From Winogradskyella luteola (GTDB taxonomy: Bacteria; Bacteroidota; Bacteroidia; Flavobacteriales; Flavobacteriaceae), in contig NZ_JAGSPD010000011.1 in NCBI RefSeq assembly GCF_019203985.1, positions 38,545 to 102,544 of the forward strand: a stretch of DNA of 64,000 nt, written 5' to 3'. Each line of letters begins with the position of its first letter. Within the stretch, counting starts at the first letter, position 1. Positions 19,378 to 29,251 of this stretch are shown piece after piece. The notes under the pieces were generated by a model that saw only the letters and a list, made by a program, of their open reading frames with translations, ran no database searches and had not been told where the DNA came from. The position numbers were made by a program, and so were the translations under genes.

Positions 19378-19476
19378 TAGCGTTATAGTATTGATTATAT
19401 ATTGTAAGATGCGGTTTAGTACAAAAGGTTATGCGATAAACGTAACAAAATACATTTTCATCTTACTAACAAATAG

Positions 19477-19484
19477 TATATTTG
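19477..19484 (+). promoter_or_regulatory. Probable -7 promoter box
   Basis: TATATTTG matches TAnnTTTG exactly and lies 27 bases before the start of the TerB/DnaJ gene. Confidence 0.5.
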
Positions 19485-19510
19485 GTTTTTACTTTAAATA
19501 ACGATAATAC

Positions 19511-20305
19511 ATGAGTTTTGCTAAATGGATAGGTGGTGCTATTGGTTGGTCTTTTGGAGGGCCTATTGGAGCTATCATTGGAATTGCATTAGGAAGTTTT
19601 GTAGATAATTTATCGGGCAACGGATCACCATTGTTGGGAGAACGCCAAACAGGAAGATCACACCAGCGCGATCCTTACCGAAAACGCCCAAAGCAAAGCC
19701 GAAAAGACCAAAAACCCAAAACGCAATCTGGTGATTTTGAAGTAAGCTTATTAATTTTAGCTTCTATTATAATTAAAGCCGATGGCAAACAAGATCAACG
19801 CGAATTGGATTTTGTACGTCAACAGTTTAGAAATATGTATGGTGCCGAACGTGCCAACCACGCTTTTGAGTTGTTTAAACGCATTAGCAAACAAAATGTA
19901 TCCATGCGCAAGGTTTGTATGCAGATACGACAAATGATGGATCATGCATCACGACTGCAACTATTACACTTTTTGTTTGGTATTGCCAAAGCAGATGGCC
20001 ATGTGGCTGATGTAGAAATTAAACAAATCTATACCATGTCTGGTTATTTGGGCATTAGCAATAAAGATTTTGAAAGTATAAAGGCCATGTTCTATGATAT
20101 GACCAATAATGCTTATAAAATTCTAGAAATTGATAAAACCGTTTCTGATGATGAAGTAAAGCGTGCCTACAGAAAAATGGCAAAAAAATATCATCCCGAT
20201 CGTGTTGGGCATTTAGGTAAGGAGCACCAAGAAGGAGCGGAAGAAAAGTTTAGACAGGTTCAAAGTGCTTATGAGCATATTCAGAAAGAACGTGGGTTTA
20301 AGTGA
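19511..20305 (+). CDS. TerB/J-domain protein (DjlA-like)
   Basis: This 264-residue protein has three parts. A Gly-rich hydrophobic N-terminus (about residues 1-35) may associate with membrane. A TerB-like helical domain from about 75 to 190 includes [19 protein letters not shown] and the repeated [17 protein letters not shown]-terminal J-domain from about 200 carries the HPD motif in KKYHPDR. This layout matches the DjlA group of DnaK co-chaperones. It presumably stimulates the ATPase of a DnaK elsewhere in the genome. Confidence 0.85.
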   Translation: MSFAKWIGGAIGWSFGGPIGAIIGIALGSFVDNLSGNGSPLLGERQTGRSHQRDPYRKRPKQSRKDQKPKTQSGDFEVSLLILASIIIKADGKQDQRELDFVRQQFRNMYGAERANHAFELFKRISKQNVSMRKVCMQIRQMMDHASRLQLLHFLFGIAKADGHVADVEIKQIYTMSGYLGISNKDFESIKAMFYDMTNNAYKILEIDKTVSDDEVKRAYRKMAKKYHPDRVGHLGKEHQEGAEEKFRQVQSAYEHIQKERGFK

Positions 20306-20458
20306 TTAGGATTTAGTCACGATTAGAAATAGCGTAAGGAGGATTCTTAATATTTTACCTAATAGAAAGACTAATAATCAATATGATTTTGATGAAATCC
20401 CAATAAATGAATATACCTTTCAGAAGAAACGTGGTGACCGAAGAATCTTAAAATCGGC

Positions 20459-21625
20459 TTATCCTCTAAACAAAAAGAAATCATCTTTCATATCTTCAAT
20501 TTGTGCATCTTCGTTGGTAATGATATAGTCAATGGCTTTTGAGGTAAATTCATCACCCTTTTCAGTAAGAGAAACGATATTATTCTCAATGGTAATCATA
20601 TTGTTTTTCTGAGCTAGATCTAATACCGTTTTAGAGCGTACTTTTTGCCAATTAATATGCTCGTTGAGGTGTTTTACATGACGTTCTGAAATTTCATCAT
20701 GATTTTTTAGGTGCAACAAAAATGTTAGCAATGATACTTCGGTGCGTTGTTGTTTTTCTCTATACAACACGGCAATGATCCCTTTTGTAGGAGCAAACAA
20801 GTATACTATTAAAAATACAATACCAAGCACCGTGGTTATTGAGCCAGCAATAGAAGCATCTAGCCAGTGCGCTACCCAATACCCCAAAAGGGCACTAAAA
20901 ATTCCAAAACCAATGGATAAAGTCAACATTTTTTTTAAATCTTTGGTCAAAAGATAGGCGGCAGCGGCAGGAGCAATCATTAACGCTACAACCAAAATAG
21001 CACCAACGGCATCAAAAGCACCAACTGTAGTTACGGAGGATACAGACATTAAACCATAGTGTATAATTGCAGGCGAAAACCCTAAAGAAGCTGCTAAACC
21101 TTTGTCAAAAGTGCTCACTTTTAATTCTTTAAAAAAAGTAAATAGCAAGGTAATTGTAATAAACAAAATGGTTCCCACTATCCAAAGGGATTTAGGGCCA
21201 AGGTCTGTTCCGTCAATAATCAATCTGTCAAATGGTGCAAAAGCCAATTCGCCAAGAAGAACAGCATCCACATCGAGATGTACATCATCGGCATTTTTAG
21301 CAATCATTATGACTCCAATACTAAACAAGGCCGGAAATACTAGACCAATGGCTGTATCTTCTTTAACTAATCCCGTTTTTTGTATGTATTCAACAAGAAC
21401 GACAGTAATGATTCCTGTTAAGGCTGCCAATAAAATGAGTAATGGGGAATTTAAATCGTGAGTGATGAGAAAACCAACTACAATTCCTGGTAAGATTGAA
21501 TGGCTAATAGCATCACTAATCATTGCCATTTTCCGAAGCACTAAAAATGTTCCAGGAATGGCGCAAGCAACTGCGACCAAACTCGCTATTAATTGTATTT
21601 CTAACTGTGCGCTATTCATCTTCAA
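20459..21625 (-). CDS. Metal ABC transporter permease with C-terminal winged helix
   Basis: This 388-residue permease of the MntB/ZnuB/TroD family has about eight membrane helices up to residue 285. Typical segments are ISDAISHSILPGIVVGF and the ALMIAPAAAAYLL motif. About 95 further residues (EVSLLTFLLHLKNHDEIS... to VSLTEKGDEF) look like a DtxR-type winged helix, a domain seen in some Bacteroidota permeases of this family. It overlaps the preceding permease gene by 14 bases and closes the six-gene metal operon. Metal choice (Mn, Zn or Fe) cannot be decided. Confidence 0.88.
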   Translation of the reverse strand: MKMNSAQLEIQLIASLVAVACAIPGTFLVLRKMAMISDAISHSILPGIVVGFLITHDLNSPLLILLAALTGIITVVLVEYIQKTGLVKEDTAIGLVFPALFSIGVIMIAKNADDVHLDVDAVLLGELAFAPFDRLIIDGTDLGPKSLWIVGTILFITITLLFTFFKELKVSTFDKGLAASLGFSPAIIHYGLMSVSSVTTVGAFDAVGAILVVALMIAPAAAAYLLTKDLKKMLTLSIGFGIFSALLGYWVAHWLDASIAGSITTVLGIVFLIVYLFAPTKGIIAVLYREKQQRTEVSLLTFLLHLKNHDEISERHVKHLNEHINWQKVRSKTVLDLAQKNNMITIENNIVSLTEKGDEFTSKAIDYIITNEDAQIEDMKDDFFLFRG

Positions 21626-22739
21626 TACTTTGTTTTGTATATAAATTGGCAGCGGTTTTAAAACCAGTCTTTGTTAAGCTCCACATATTTCCATTCAATT
21701 CTACGTAATTTTTATCCACCAATTTTTGAAGCGTACTTTTGGTGTAACCTTGAAAATTGTTTAAAAGTCTAATAGCATGCGGATGCGAAATATCTTCGTG
21801 CGTTTCCGCGATGTTGTGCATAAAGGCCAATGTTTTATGTAGTTGTAAATCGCGTCTATTTTTAATAAATCGAATTTGCTTAAATAATAATCCTCGACTA
21901 GGTGAAAAAATAAAGGAAAACACCACAAATACCCCAGCCACAAGAACAATAACAGGTCCTGTGGATAAGTTATTTTGGCTTGCACTAATTGCAGTACCAA
22001 ACACACCGGAAAATGCGCCAAAAACTGCTGCTAAAAACACCATTTTTGCTAAGCTATTAGTCCATTGTCGTGCAGCAGCGGCAGGAGCTAAAAGCATAGC
22101 GCTCATTAAAACAACTCCTACAGTTTGTAAACCCAACACAATAGCCAATACAATAAAACTGGTAATGAGAATATCTATAGTTTTGGTATTAAACCCAAGT
22201 GTTTTGGTGTAATCGGCATCAAATAGAAGAATTTTGAATTCTTTCCAGAAGAAAAGTAACACTATTAAACAAATACTGGCAACAATAGCCATTAACCACA
22301 CATCACTCTCAACCAAAGTTGCCGCTTGCCCAAATAAGTATTTATCTAAACCTGCCTGATTAGCATTGGGTTGTTTTTGAATAAAGGTTAGCAATAGCAT
22401 TCCAAAACCAAAAAAGAGTGATAAGATAAGTCCCAATGCTGTATCGGATTTTAAATGGGTTTTGGTTATAATACCTCTAATCCAAAACGTACCAATAAGC
22501 CCACTAACTAATGCGCCAACTAAAAGCGTATTAGTGTCTTTAGCTCCAGTAATTAAAAAAGCAATGGCAATTCCAGGAAGTGCAGCATGGGAAATGGCAT
22601 CACCTAATAAGCTTTGTTTTCTAAGCACTGCAAAACTACCGAGCATTCCACAAACTGCTCCAAGTATTGCTGTACCAAGCGTAATGGTTCTTAGTGTGTA
22701 GTCCGTAAAAACGAGTTGTATGTATTCTGTTATGTCCAT
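21612..22739 (-). CDS. Metal ABC transporter permease with C-terminal winged helix
   Basis: This is a 375-residue paralogue of the next permease in the operon. The membrane part has GDAISHAALPGIAIAFL and MLLAPAAAARQW. From about residue 285 a soluble extension contains LHKTLAFMHNIAETHEDIS and ends with a WSLTKTGFK strand-turn, again like a DtxR winged helix. The two permeases probably form a heterodimer driven by the upstream ATPase. Two regulator-like tails in one transporter are noteworthy. Confidence 0.88.
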   Translation of the reverse strand: MDITEYIQLVFTDYTLRTITLGTAILGAVCGMLGSFAVLRKQSLLGDAISHAALPGIAIAFLITGAKDTNTLLVGALVSGLIGTFWIRGIITKTHLKSDTALGLILSLFFGFGMLLLTFIQKQPNANQAGLDKYLFGQAATLVESDVWLMAIVASICLIVLLFFWKEFKILLFDADYTKTLGFNTKTIDILITSFIVLAIVLGLQTVGVVLMSAMLLAPAAAARQWTNSLAKMVFLAAVFGAFSGVFGTAISASQNNLSTGPVIVLVAGVFVVFSFIFSPSRGLLFKQIRFIKNRRDLQLHKTLAFMHNIAETHEDISHPHAIRLLNNFQGYTKSTLQKLVDKNYVELNGNMWSLTKTGFKTAANLYTKQSIEDE

Positions 22740-22765
22740 AATTTCTGCAAAAGCAGTAATGATAG

Positions 22766-23503
22766 TTACTCCTGTATACTCACCTTGTAATTAATACCGT
22801 AAGTCTTAGTTAAATTATCATCATTAAAAATATCCTTTACTGGTCCGGTCGCAATCTTTTTTACATTTAAGAACGTCACCCAATCAAAATATTCTGGAAC
22901 GGTTTGCAGGTCATGATGAACAACAATTACAGTCTTACCAGCTTTACGTAATTCTTTTAAAATATTGATAATAGCAATCTCAGTCGTGGCGTCTACACCT
23001 TGAAAAGGTTCATCCATAAAATATATAGACGCATTTTGAACCAAAGCTCTTGCTAAAAACACACGTTGTTGCTGACCACCAGAAAGCTGGCTTATTTGCC
23101 TGTTTTTAAAAGGAAGCATACCTACTTTTTCGAGTGCTTCTAAAGCAGCTTTCTTTTCTTTTTGCCCAGGACGTTTTATCCAGCCCAAACTACCATAAGT
23201 TCCCATTTTAACGACATCCAAAGCGGTAGTGGGAAAATCCCAGTCTACACTTCCCTTTTGAGGCACATAAGCGACAAGCTGCCGCTGTTTTTCATAGGGC
23301 TTACCGTATATGGTTACACTACCAGCTATGGGTTTTAAAATGCCTAAAATAGCTTTTATAAGTGTGGATTTACCAGCACCGTTAGGACCGACAATAGCCA
23401 TTAAAACACCTTCTGGGATTTCTAAATCGATATCCCAAAGCACAGGTTTGTAGTTGTAAGCTACGGTTAAATCGTCAATTTTTACGGCTGTTTTTTGTTT
23501 CAT
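22766..23503 (-). CDS. Metal ABC transporter ATP-binding protein
   Basis: This 245-residue ABC ATPase has Walker [10 protein letters not shown], the Q-loop in [15 protein letters not shown], the signature LSGGQQQRV, Walker B IYFMDEPF and the switch His in VIVVHHDLQ. The [13 protein letters not shown] segment is typical of the MntB/ZnuC/TroB subfamily of metal importers. It powers the two permeases encoded downstream. Spacing to its neighbours is about 22-26 bases, in line with one transcript. Confidence 0.92.
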   Translation of the reverse strand: MKQKTAVKIDDLTVAYNYKPVLWDIDLEIPEGVLMAIVGPNGAGKSTLIKAILGILKPIAGSVTIYGKPYEKQRQLVAYVPQKGSVDWDFPTTALDVVKMGTYGSLGWIKRPGQKEKKAALEALEKVGMLPFKNRQISQLSGGQQQRVFLARALVQNASIYFMDEPFQGVDATTEIAIINILKELRKAGKTVIVVHHDLQTVPEYFDWVTFLNVKKIATGPVKDIFNDDNLTKTYGINYKVSIQE

Positions 23504-23525
23504 AAGTTTAGGATGACAGTGAATG

Positions 23526-24437
23526 TCACTTCAAAGCATTAACAATAGTATTCACATTATACTCATACATTCCGATATAAGTTCCTTCAATCGTACCCGT
23601 ATTTCCTAGCGCATCAGAATACAAAGTGCCACCAATTTCTACGTTATGGCCTTTTGATTTTACAGCAGCCTGTAAAGCTTCAATTGTTCGTTTAGGAACT
23701 GAGCTTTCTACGAAAATAGCTTTGATTTGTTTTTCAATAATAAAGGAGGCCAATTTTTGTACATCTAGTACGCCTGCTTCTGTTGCTGTCGATAACCCTT
23801 GTAAACCCACAACTTCAAAGTTATGGGATTCTCCAAAATAGTTGAACGCATCATGTGCAGTTACTAATATTCTTTTTTCCTTAGGAAGTACATCAATTAC
23901 TGATTTTACTTTAGCTTGAAGTGCATCTAACTTGGCAATGTACTTATCTTTGTTTTGCTCAAATGCCAATGTGTTTTCAGGATTTTTTTTAGATAGAACA
24001 GAAGTAACTTTTTCGGCAAACTGCTTAAAATAGTTAATGTTAAACCAAACATGCGGATCGTAATTCGATGCAAAATAGTCTGAGCCGATCAAGCCCTTTT
24101 TATCGAGTTCGTCGGCCAATGCTATTGGTGTTTTAGCTTGATTACCCATTTTTTCGAACACTTCAACAAGTTTGCCCTCTAAGTGCAAACCATTGTAAAA
24201 TATGATATCTGCATTGACCAGTTTAGATACATCTCCTTCGCTAGCTTTATATAAATGAGGATCGACACCGCTTCCCATAAGACCTTCAACATTTACGATA
24301 TTGCCTCCTATGTTTTTAACTAAATCAGTTATCATAGTTGTTGTGGTAACAACATTTAATTTACCGTTAGTTTTTGTTTCATTTTCACAACAAAAAGTAG
24401 TTAATAGTATCAGTAATATTGCGACTTGTTTTTTCAT
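23526..24437 (-). CDS. Metal ABC transporter substrate-binding lipoprotein
   Basis: This 303-residue cluster A-I binding protein (TroA/ZnuA/MntC type) has a signal peptide with a lipobox at TFCCEN. The expected metal ligands are in [21 protein letters not shown] and the late LYSDALG, giving three His and one Asp. The His-rich loop typical of many ZnuA proteins is absent, which leans toward Mn/Fe or general divalent metal, but this is only suggestive. It sits between the ATPase and the outer-membrane gene. Confidence 0.9.
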   Translation of the reverse strand: MKKQVAILLILLTTFCCENETKTNGKLNVVTTTTMITDLVKNIGGNIVNVEGLMGSGVDPHLYKASEGDVSKLVNADIIFYNGLHLEGKLVEVFEKMGNQAKTPIALADELDKKGLIGSDYFASNYDPHVWFNINYFKQFAEKVTSVLSKKNPENTLAFEQNKDKYIAKLDALQAKVKSVIDVLPKEKRILVTAHDAFNYFGESHNFEVVGLQGLSTATEAGVLDVQKLASFIIEKQIKAIFVESSVPKRTIEALQAAVKSKGHNVEIGGTLYSDALGNTGTIEGTYIGMYEYNVNTIVNALK

Positions 24438-24506
24438 TTGAGCTTTTTTTTAATTTCTAATACATTTTGACTGTACTTAAGGCAACACACTTAGTCTTAA
24501 TTTTTA

Positions 24507-25313
24507 TTATTTATTTTTTCTTATCCTGTAACTAACTCCCATTCCTAATAATAAATCTTGGCCTTCGGTTATGCTTGTACCTACATAAGCATCTAACTGT
24601 AAATCATTGGAGACCAAATAAGTCATACCAGCATCCCAATAATGATTTGCTGAGTTATCTTCAGGGAAATCACCATATAATTCAGCATACATTCCAAATT
24701 TATCTGATATACTATACCCATAAGCCAAAGTGTAAATCGCTGTAGCTTCAGGGGAATCATTTCCCCATTCTGCTCCAATATTATAGCCTAAACTTGATTT
24801 TTCACTAAGGGTATGCGATAACGATAATCTAAAATCTACACCTGTATACTCTGGTCTGTAATCTGCAGATGCACTAAACACAGGGAATACATGACCAATA
24901 AGTGCAATCTCTGGCATGCAGCCCTTTTCCTCGGCAATGTCAATTTTCATACCAAGTAATAACGGTGATAGACCACTGGTAACATTATCTAATTTGTTGC
25001 CATTGACTTTTGTAACTCCTTCTACAAAGTCCCAACCCAGACGCAACTCTACATTATCTAAAATTCCATATCGAATCAACATTGTGTTGAAGGTATAGTT
25101 TTCGAATCTTATATTGTTCTCTTCAAAGGATTCGTACAATCCTCCGGTTTCAAATTGTAAAATACCTTTACCAACTGTAGATGAGGCTTCGGTGGCATCT
25201 GGTCTATCAGTAACAAGTGGGGCCACACTTTCTCCATCTTGAGAAAAGGAAAGTAATGTAGATGCTAACATTGTGATACTTAATATTAGTTTTTTAGTTA
25301 ATTTCATTGACAT
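24507..25313 (-). CDS. Outer-membrane beta-barrel protein of the metal operon
   Basis: This 268-residue exported protein has a signal peptide ending near FSQD. The mature part is amphipathic beta-strand-like with Tyr/Gly-rich segments and starts with VAPLVTDRPDATEAS, a motif of the MetA/phenol-degradation-like barrel family (transporter of unknown function). Its position between the metal repressor and the binding protein suggests a role in outer-membrane metal passage, which is inference. Its start overlaps the repressor gene by 20 bases. Confidence 0.75.
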   Translation of the reverse strand: MSMKLTKKLILSITMLASTLLSFSQDGESVAPLVTDRPDATEASSTVGKGILQFETGGLYESFEENNIRFENYTFNTMLIRYGILDNVELRLGWDFVEGVTKVNGNKLDNVTSGLSPLLLGMKIDIAEEKGCMPEIALIGHVFPVFSASADYRPEYTGVDFRLSLSHTLSEKSSLGYNIGAEWGNDSPEATAIYTLAYGYSISDKFGMYAELYGDFPEDNSANHYWDAGMTYLVSNDLQLDAYVGTSITEGQDLLLGMGVSYRIRKNK

Positions 25314-25953
25314 AGATTAAGGTTGTAAAGTCTTCGTTTAATAAAATAGTGTTGTTTTCGACTGAAAGTTCAGTCATTTTGTTGTTTTTGAATTGCTTTG
25401 ACACTTTAATTTCGTGGCCATATTTAAGCTTTTGTTTGGCACAGAATTCAAAAAATTCTTTATCGTCGCTTGTAAGCCGCGATATAATGTAGGTTTTATT
25501 CTCTTCAGCATTTGAAAGTGGAATCGACGTATCAGTGGTTGTGATTTCTCCATTAGCATTCGGAATTGGATCACCGTGAGGGTCAAACTTAGGATGGCCA
25601 AGGTACTCGCTTATTTTTTCAGCTAATAGGTCTGAGGTTTGGTGCTCCAATAGTTCTGCCTCTTTATGAATATCATGAAGTGACATGTCGAACATTTTAA
25701 ATAAAAAAGCTTCCCAAAGACGATGCTTTCTAACAATATTAATAGCCATTTTTCTACCTTTATCAGTAAGCTGTAATTCTTGGTATTTTTCGTAATGCAA
25801 TAAGTCTTTTGTGGCCAATTTTTTTGCCATATCTGTTGCAGCTGCACTAGAAATCCCCAATTTTTTTGCAATATTGCCAGGTTTTGTATCTCTAGCATCA
25901 TGTGAGTTATTATTGTATATAGCCTTTACAAAGTTTTCGATAGCAATTGACAT
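25294..25953 (-). CDS. DtxR/MntR-family metal-dependent repressor
   Basis: This 219-residue protein has an N-terminal winged helix (about residues 1-70) with NIAKKLGISSAAATDMAKKL. A metal-binding dimerisation domain follows, including HRLWEAFLFKMFDMSLHDIHKEAELLEH with the expected His and Glu ligands, and then a C-terminal SH3-like part. Such proteins repress metal-uptake genes when Mn or Fe is plentiful. It is the first gene of the metal operon, and a perfect palindrome lies 20 bases upstream, so autoregulation is likely. Confidence 0.92.
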   Translation of the reverse strand: MSIAIENFVKAIYNNNSHDARDTKPGNIAKKLGISSAAATDMAKKLATKDLLHYEKYQELQLTDKGRKMAINIVRKHRLWEAFLFKMFDMSLHDIHKEAELLEHQTSDLLAEKISEYLGHPKFDPHGDPIPNANGEITTTDTSIPLSNAEENKTYIISRLTSDDKEFFEFCAKQKLKYGHEIKVSKQFKNNKMTELSVENNTILLNEDFTTLIYVNEIN

Positions 25954-25972
25954 TTTTAATAGCTTTAATTAA

Positions 25973-25992
25973 TTTTTAAGTTAACTTAAAAA
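25973..25992. promoter_or_regulatory. Perfect palindrome, likely operator of the metal operon
   Basis: The site TTTTTAAGTT-AACTTAAAAA is a perfect 20-bp palindrome beginning 20 bases upstream of the DtxR/MntR-type gene. Its TAAGTTAACTTA core has the symmetry and length of DtxR/MntR-family operators. Repressor binding here would cover the region expected for the promoter. Confidence 0.7.
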
Positions 25993-26266
25993 GTTTTCAA
26001 ATGTAGCTAAAATATTTAAAATATGTCACATTAAATAATTATTCTGGTCTTTATGCTATATATTATCTGAGCTTGGTTAATATTTTTATTTAATTGATTA
26101 TCATAATTTTGTATATATAATATATGTTATTTAAAATTAGTTCATTAATAATTGAACTCAGATATATTGGTAAATGTTAAGGCTCAAAATGGGCATTTGG
26201 TAAACAATGATCAATGACAACAAACATAAAAATGGAAAAAACAAGCTATTACAAAAATTTAAACAG
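25993..26266. other. AT-rich divergent intergenic region
   Basis: Apart from the adjacent operator no further structure is seen. It separates the metal operon from the secreted protein gene on the other strand. Confidence 0.4.
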
Positions 26267-26704
26267 ATGAAAAGCATATTATTTTTATTGGCACTGGGCT
26301 TTGTTGGATTATTTAATTCTACAGAAGCACAAAATCAAGTGGTAAAAGATTCTTTAAGCATAAGTAAACTACTAAGGTTAAGTGAAAAATTAGATTTTGA
26401 AGGTTATGAAATAAAGTTCAAAAAAGTAATTACGGATTCTAGATGCCCAAAAAATGTAATGTGCGTAAGAGCTGGTGAGGCTGAGGTTTTACTTTCAATA
26501 TATAAAAAAGGAAGTTTTATAGAGGATAAGAAGATTAGGATAGACACAAGTGAATATGCTATCGAAGCTAATAACTTAGCTTTTGATACACTTAATTTTA
26601 AAGCATATGGATTTGGTTTGATGCCTTACCCTGAGGGTGTTGTAGATTTGACCAATAAAGATTATCAACTAGAAGTTGTATTTCAGCCTAAAGTTTTGAA
26701 GTGA
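26267..26704 (+). CDS. Secreted hypothetical protein
   Basis: This is a 145-residue protein with a signal peptide ending at STEAQ. I chose the ATG at 26267 rather than an in-frame ATG 60 bases earlier because it places the signal peptide at the N-terminus. The mature part has SRCPKNVMCVRAGEAEVLLS, a Cys pair in a pattern shared by small exported flavobacterial proteins. It is divergent from the metal operon and convergent with the iron genes. No function is known. Confidence 0.7.
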   Translation: MKSILFLLALGFVGLFNSTEAQNQVVKDSLSISKLLRLSEKLDFEGYEIKFKKVITDSRCPKNVMCVRAGEAEVLLSIYKKGSFIEDKKIRIDTSEYAIEANNLAFDTLNFKAYGFGLMPYPEGVVDLTNKDYQLEVVFQPKVLK

Positions 26705-26708
26705 TTTT

Positions 26709-26852
26709 TTAATGACAACCACAACCATCATCACTTCCACAAGCTTTGGTGGATTTTAACTTTTTAGGCTTCCACATAAATTTTCTAACTAAGAACAAGA
26801 GTGCAACTCCCAATGCAGAAAAAACCAATATATTTTGAATGATAGTATTCAT
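26709..26852 (-). CDS. FeoB-associated Cys-rich membrane protein
   Basis: This 47-residue protein has one membrane helix (about residues 5-22), a basic stretch KFMWKPKKLK and a C-terminal ACGSDDGCGCH with three Cys and a final His. It directly follows feoB with no gap, which matches the small FeoB-associated Cys-rich family. It probably assists ferrous iron uptake or senses iron. The mechanism is not established. Confidence 0.8.
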   Translation of the reverse strand: MNTIIQNILVFSALGVALLFLVRKFMWKPKKLKSTKACGSDDGCGCH

Positions 26853-28952
26853 TTATTTTAATGTTTGGAAAGCTATTAACGCTACAATATAGGCAAAACT
26901 GCTCATAATAAAGAGTTGATACATTGGCCATTTCCAAGAATTGGTCTCACGTTTTACGATAGCCAGTGTGCTCATACATTGCATGGCAAAGGCATAAAAC
27001 AACAGCAACGAAATACCAGAAGCAAAGTTAAATAATGGTCCGCCCAATATAGGATTGACTTCGCCTGCCATTCGATTTTTTATAGTTTCCTCTTCGTCAC
27101 TACCAACACTATAAATGGTTGCTAGAGTACCGACAAAAACTTCGCGTGCTGCGAAAGAACTCACAATCGCTATACCAATTTTCCAATCGTAACCCAAAGG
27201 CCTTATTACGGGTTCTATTGCATGACCAGCGATACCAATAAAAGAATGCTCTAATTTATGAGACGCCAATTTTTGTTGAAACTCTTCTTTCGATAAATCC
27301 TTTGTGGCATATTGCTCAGTAACAATACTTTCAGCATTGTTAAAGTTGTCTCCAGGCCCATAAGATGCTAAAAACCATAATACAATTGAGATTGCCAAGA
27401 TAATTTTACCAGCACCAAAAACAAAAGCTTTGGTTTTTTCTAAAACGGTTAAACCTACATTTTTAAGCAAAGGTAATTTGTAGTTTGGCATCTCTACCAC
27501 AAAGAAAGTTTTACTTCTTATTTTAAGTACTTTATGTAAAATCCATGCTGAGCCAACGGCTGCTCCAAAACCTATTAAGTATAATAACATTAAGGTTAAT
27601 GCTTGATAACTCAGTCCAAAAATCCGACCTTCAGGAATTACCAGTGCAATAATAATAAGGTATACTGGAAGCCTAGCAGAACAAGTGGTGAATGGTGTGA
27701 CTAAAATAGTGATAAGGCGTTCTTTCCAGCTTTCAATATTACGTGTTGCCATAATTGCTGGTATAGCGCAAGCTGTACCCGAAATTAAGGGTACAACACT
27801 TTTTCCACTAAGACCAAAACGCCGCATAATGCGATCCATTAAAAATACCACACGGCTCATATAACCACTTTCTTCGAGAATGGAAATAAATAGAAACAAG
27901 AAGGCAATCTGCGGTATAAAAATAACAATGCCACCAAGCCCAGGAATAATACCTTCAGCAATTAAATTGGTAAATGCACCTTCTGGTAATACGGTTTTAG
28001 TCCATTCGCTAAAAGAAGCAAACGTACTATCAATAAAATCCATCGGAACACTGGACCAGTCGTAAATAGCTTGAAAGATGGTTAGCAGAATTATTGCAAA
28101 GATTAAGTAACCCCAAACTTTATGTGTTAAAATTCTATCGAGTTTTATTCTAAGGTCTTTTGCAGCTTTAAGGTCAATAGTTTGTCCTTTTTTAAGCGTT
28201 TCGTTAATAAACTGATAGCGCTTTATGGTTTCTTTTTGCTGAAGACGTTTTAAATCGGCCTTAGACTTGGTTTTAAAATCTGAAACCGCATCAATGGTTT
28301 TTCTATCGGTTTTTCCGAAGTTGACATCTTGAGTAATAACAAGCCAAAGCTTATATAATAGCTGATTTGGGAAAGCTTTTCTTAAGTTGTTAAAGTAAGT
28401 TTTATCAATAGAGGAAGCATTCATACAAGGTTTAACGGAAAGTTCTTTAAAATTAGTGATAAGCTCTTTTAGGTTTGCTATACCTTTGTTTTTTCTCGTA
28501 CTTATTAAAGCAATCTTGGTTTCGAGCTGTTGCTCTAAATAATCTATGTCTAAAGAAATTCCTTTGTAATCCATGCGGTCAGACATATTAATCACCAAAA
28601 TGGTCGGAATTTCTAAATCCTTAATCTGCGTAAATAAAAGTAGGTTTCGTTTTAAATTTTCAACATCACTAACAACAACTGCTACATCTGGGAAATCCTT
28701 ATCATTTTTATTTAGAAGCAGTTCAATAACCACATTCTCATCGAGCGAAGAAGCGTTTAAACTGTAAGTTCCAGGTAAATCGATAATATGTGCTTTAACA
28801 CCACGAGGCAGTTTGCAAACACCTTCTTTCTTCTCTACAGTAATACCAGGATAATTGCCTACTTTCTGATTTAAACCCGTTAAAGCATTAAATACAGAGG
28901 TCTTTCCTGTATTGGGATTTCCTATTAAAGCAACATTGATTTGCTTACTCAT
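26853..28952 (-). CDS. feoB: Ferrous iron transporter B
   Basis: FeoB imports Fe(II) across the inner membrane. The 699-residue protein starts with a GTPase domain: G1 GNPNTGKTS at residues 11-19, G3 DLPGTYSL and G4 NMSD. About ten membrane helices follow, including the gate motifs SGTACAIPAIMATR and PFTTCSARLPVY with their conserved Cys. The length is slightly under the E. coli protein. The gene overlaps feoA upstream by 8 bases and is followed by its small Cys-rich partner. Confidence 0.95.
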   Translation of the reverse strand: MSKQINVALIGNPNTGKTSVFNALTGLNQKVGNYPGITVEKKEGVCKLPRGVKAHIIDLPGTYSLNASSLDENVVIELLLNKNDKDFPDVAVVVSDVENLKRNLLLFTQIKDLEIPTILVINMSDRMDYKGISLDIDYLEQQLETKIALISTRKNKGIANLKELITNFKELSVKPCMNASSIDKTYFNNLRKAFPNQLLYKLWLVITQDVNFGKTDRKTIDAVSDFKTKSKADLKRLQQKETIKRYQFINETLKKGQTIDLKAAKDLRIKLDRILTHKVWGYLIFAIILLTIFQAIYDWSSVPMDFIDSTFASFSEWTKTVLPEGAFTNLIAEGIIPGLGGIVIFIPQIAFLFLFISILEESGYMSRVVFLMDRIMRRFGLSGKSVVPLISGTACAIPAIMATRNIESWKERLITILVTPFTTCSARLPVYLIIIALVIPEGRIFGLSYQALTLMLLYLIGFGAAVGSAWILHKVLKIRSKTFFVVEMPNYKLPLLKNVGLTVLEKTKAFVFGAGKIILAISIVLWFLASYGPGDNFNNAESIVTEQYATKDLSKEEFQQKLASHKLEHSFIGIAGHAIEPVIRPLGYDWKIGIAIVSSFAAREVFVGTLATIYSVGSDEEETIKNRMAGEVNPILGGPLFNFASGISLLLFYAFAMQCMSTLAIVKRETNSWKWPMYQLFIMSSFAYIVALIAFQTLK

Positions 28953-29172
28953 CTACGGTTTCTATTAAAATGTGAATAGCAGTCTCTTTTCTTATGGCTA
29001 AATGCGATCCATTGATATTGAGGTACATGGGGTCTGCAAAAGGAGCAACCTGTACAAGTTCAACAGAATTACCAGGTAAACATCCCATTTCGAGAAGTTT
29101 TAATGGAATATGAATAGAAGACACATCTGTAATTACACCTTGTTGCCCGCGCTTTAAATCTGCTAATGTCAA
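28945..29172 (-). CDS. feoA: Ferrous iron transport protein A
   Basis: This 75-residue SH3-like FeoA protein opens with TLADLKRGQQGVITDV, has the LLEMGCLPGNSVELVQVAPF core, and ends LAIRKETAIHILIE. All of this is typical of stand-alone FeoA, a small cytoplasmic partner needed for FeoB activity. It is the first gene of the feoA-feoB-Cys-rich operon and overlaps feoB. No Fur-type site was clearly identified upstream. Confidence 0.93.
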   Translation of the reverse strand: MTLADLKRGQQGVITDVSSIHIPLKLLEMGCLPGNSVELVQVAPFADPMYLNINGSHLAIRKETAIHILIETVDE

Positions 29173-29251
29173 CTCTTTGCTTATTTAGAATAATTTTAAA
29201 GAAGCAAAAATAAGCTAAAATTTTAAGTGGTTAAAGCCCTTTTTAAAGAAT

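Noticed and set aside
21757..22212. Overlapping open frames opposite the metal permeases and several other genes
   Set aside because: They are antisense or alternate-frame shadows with low-complexity products and lie wholly inside well-supported genes.
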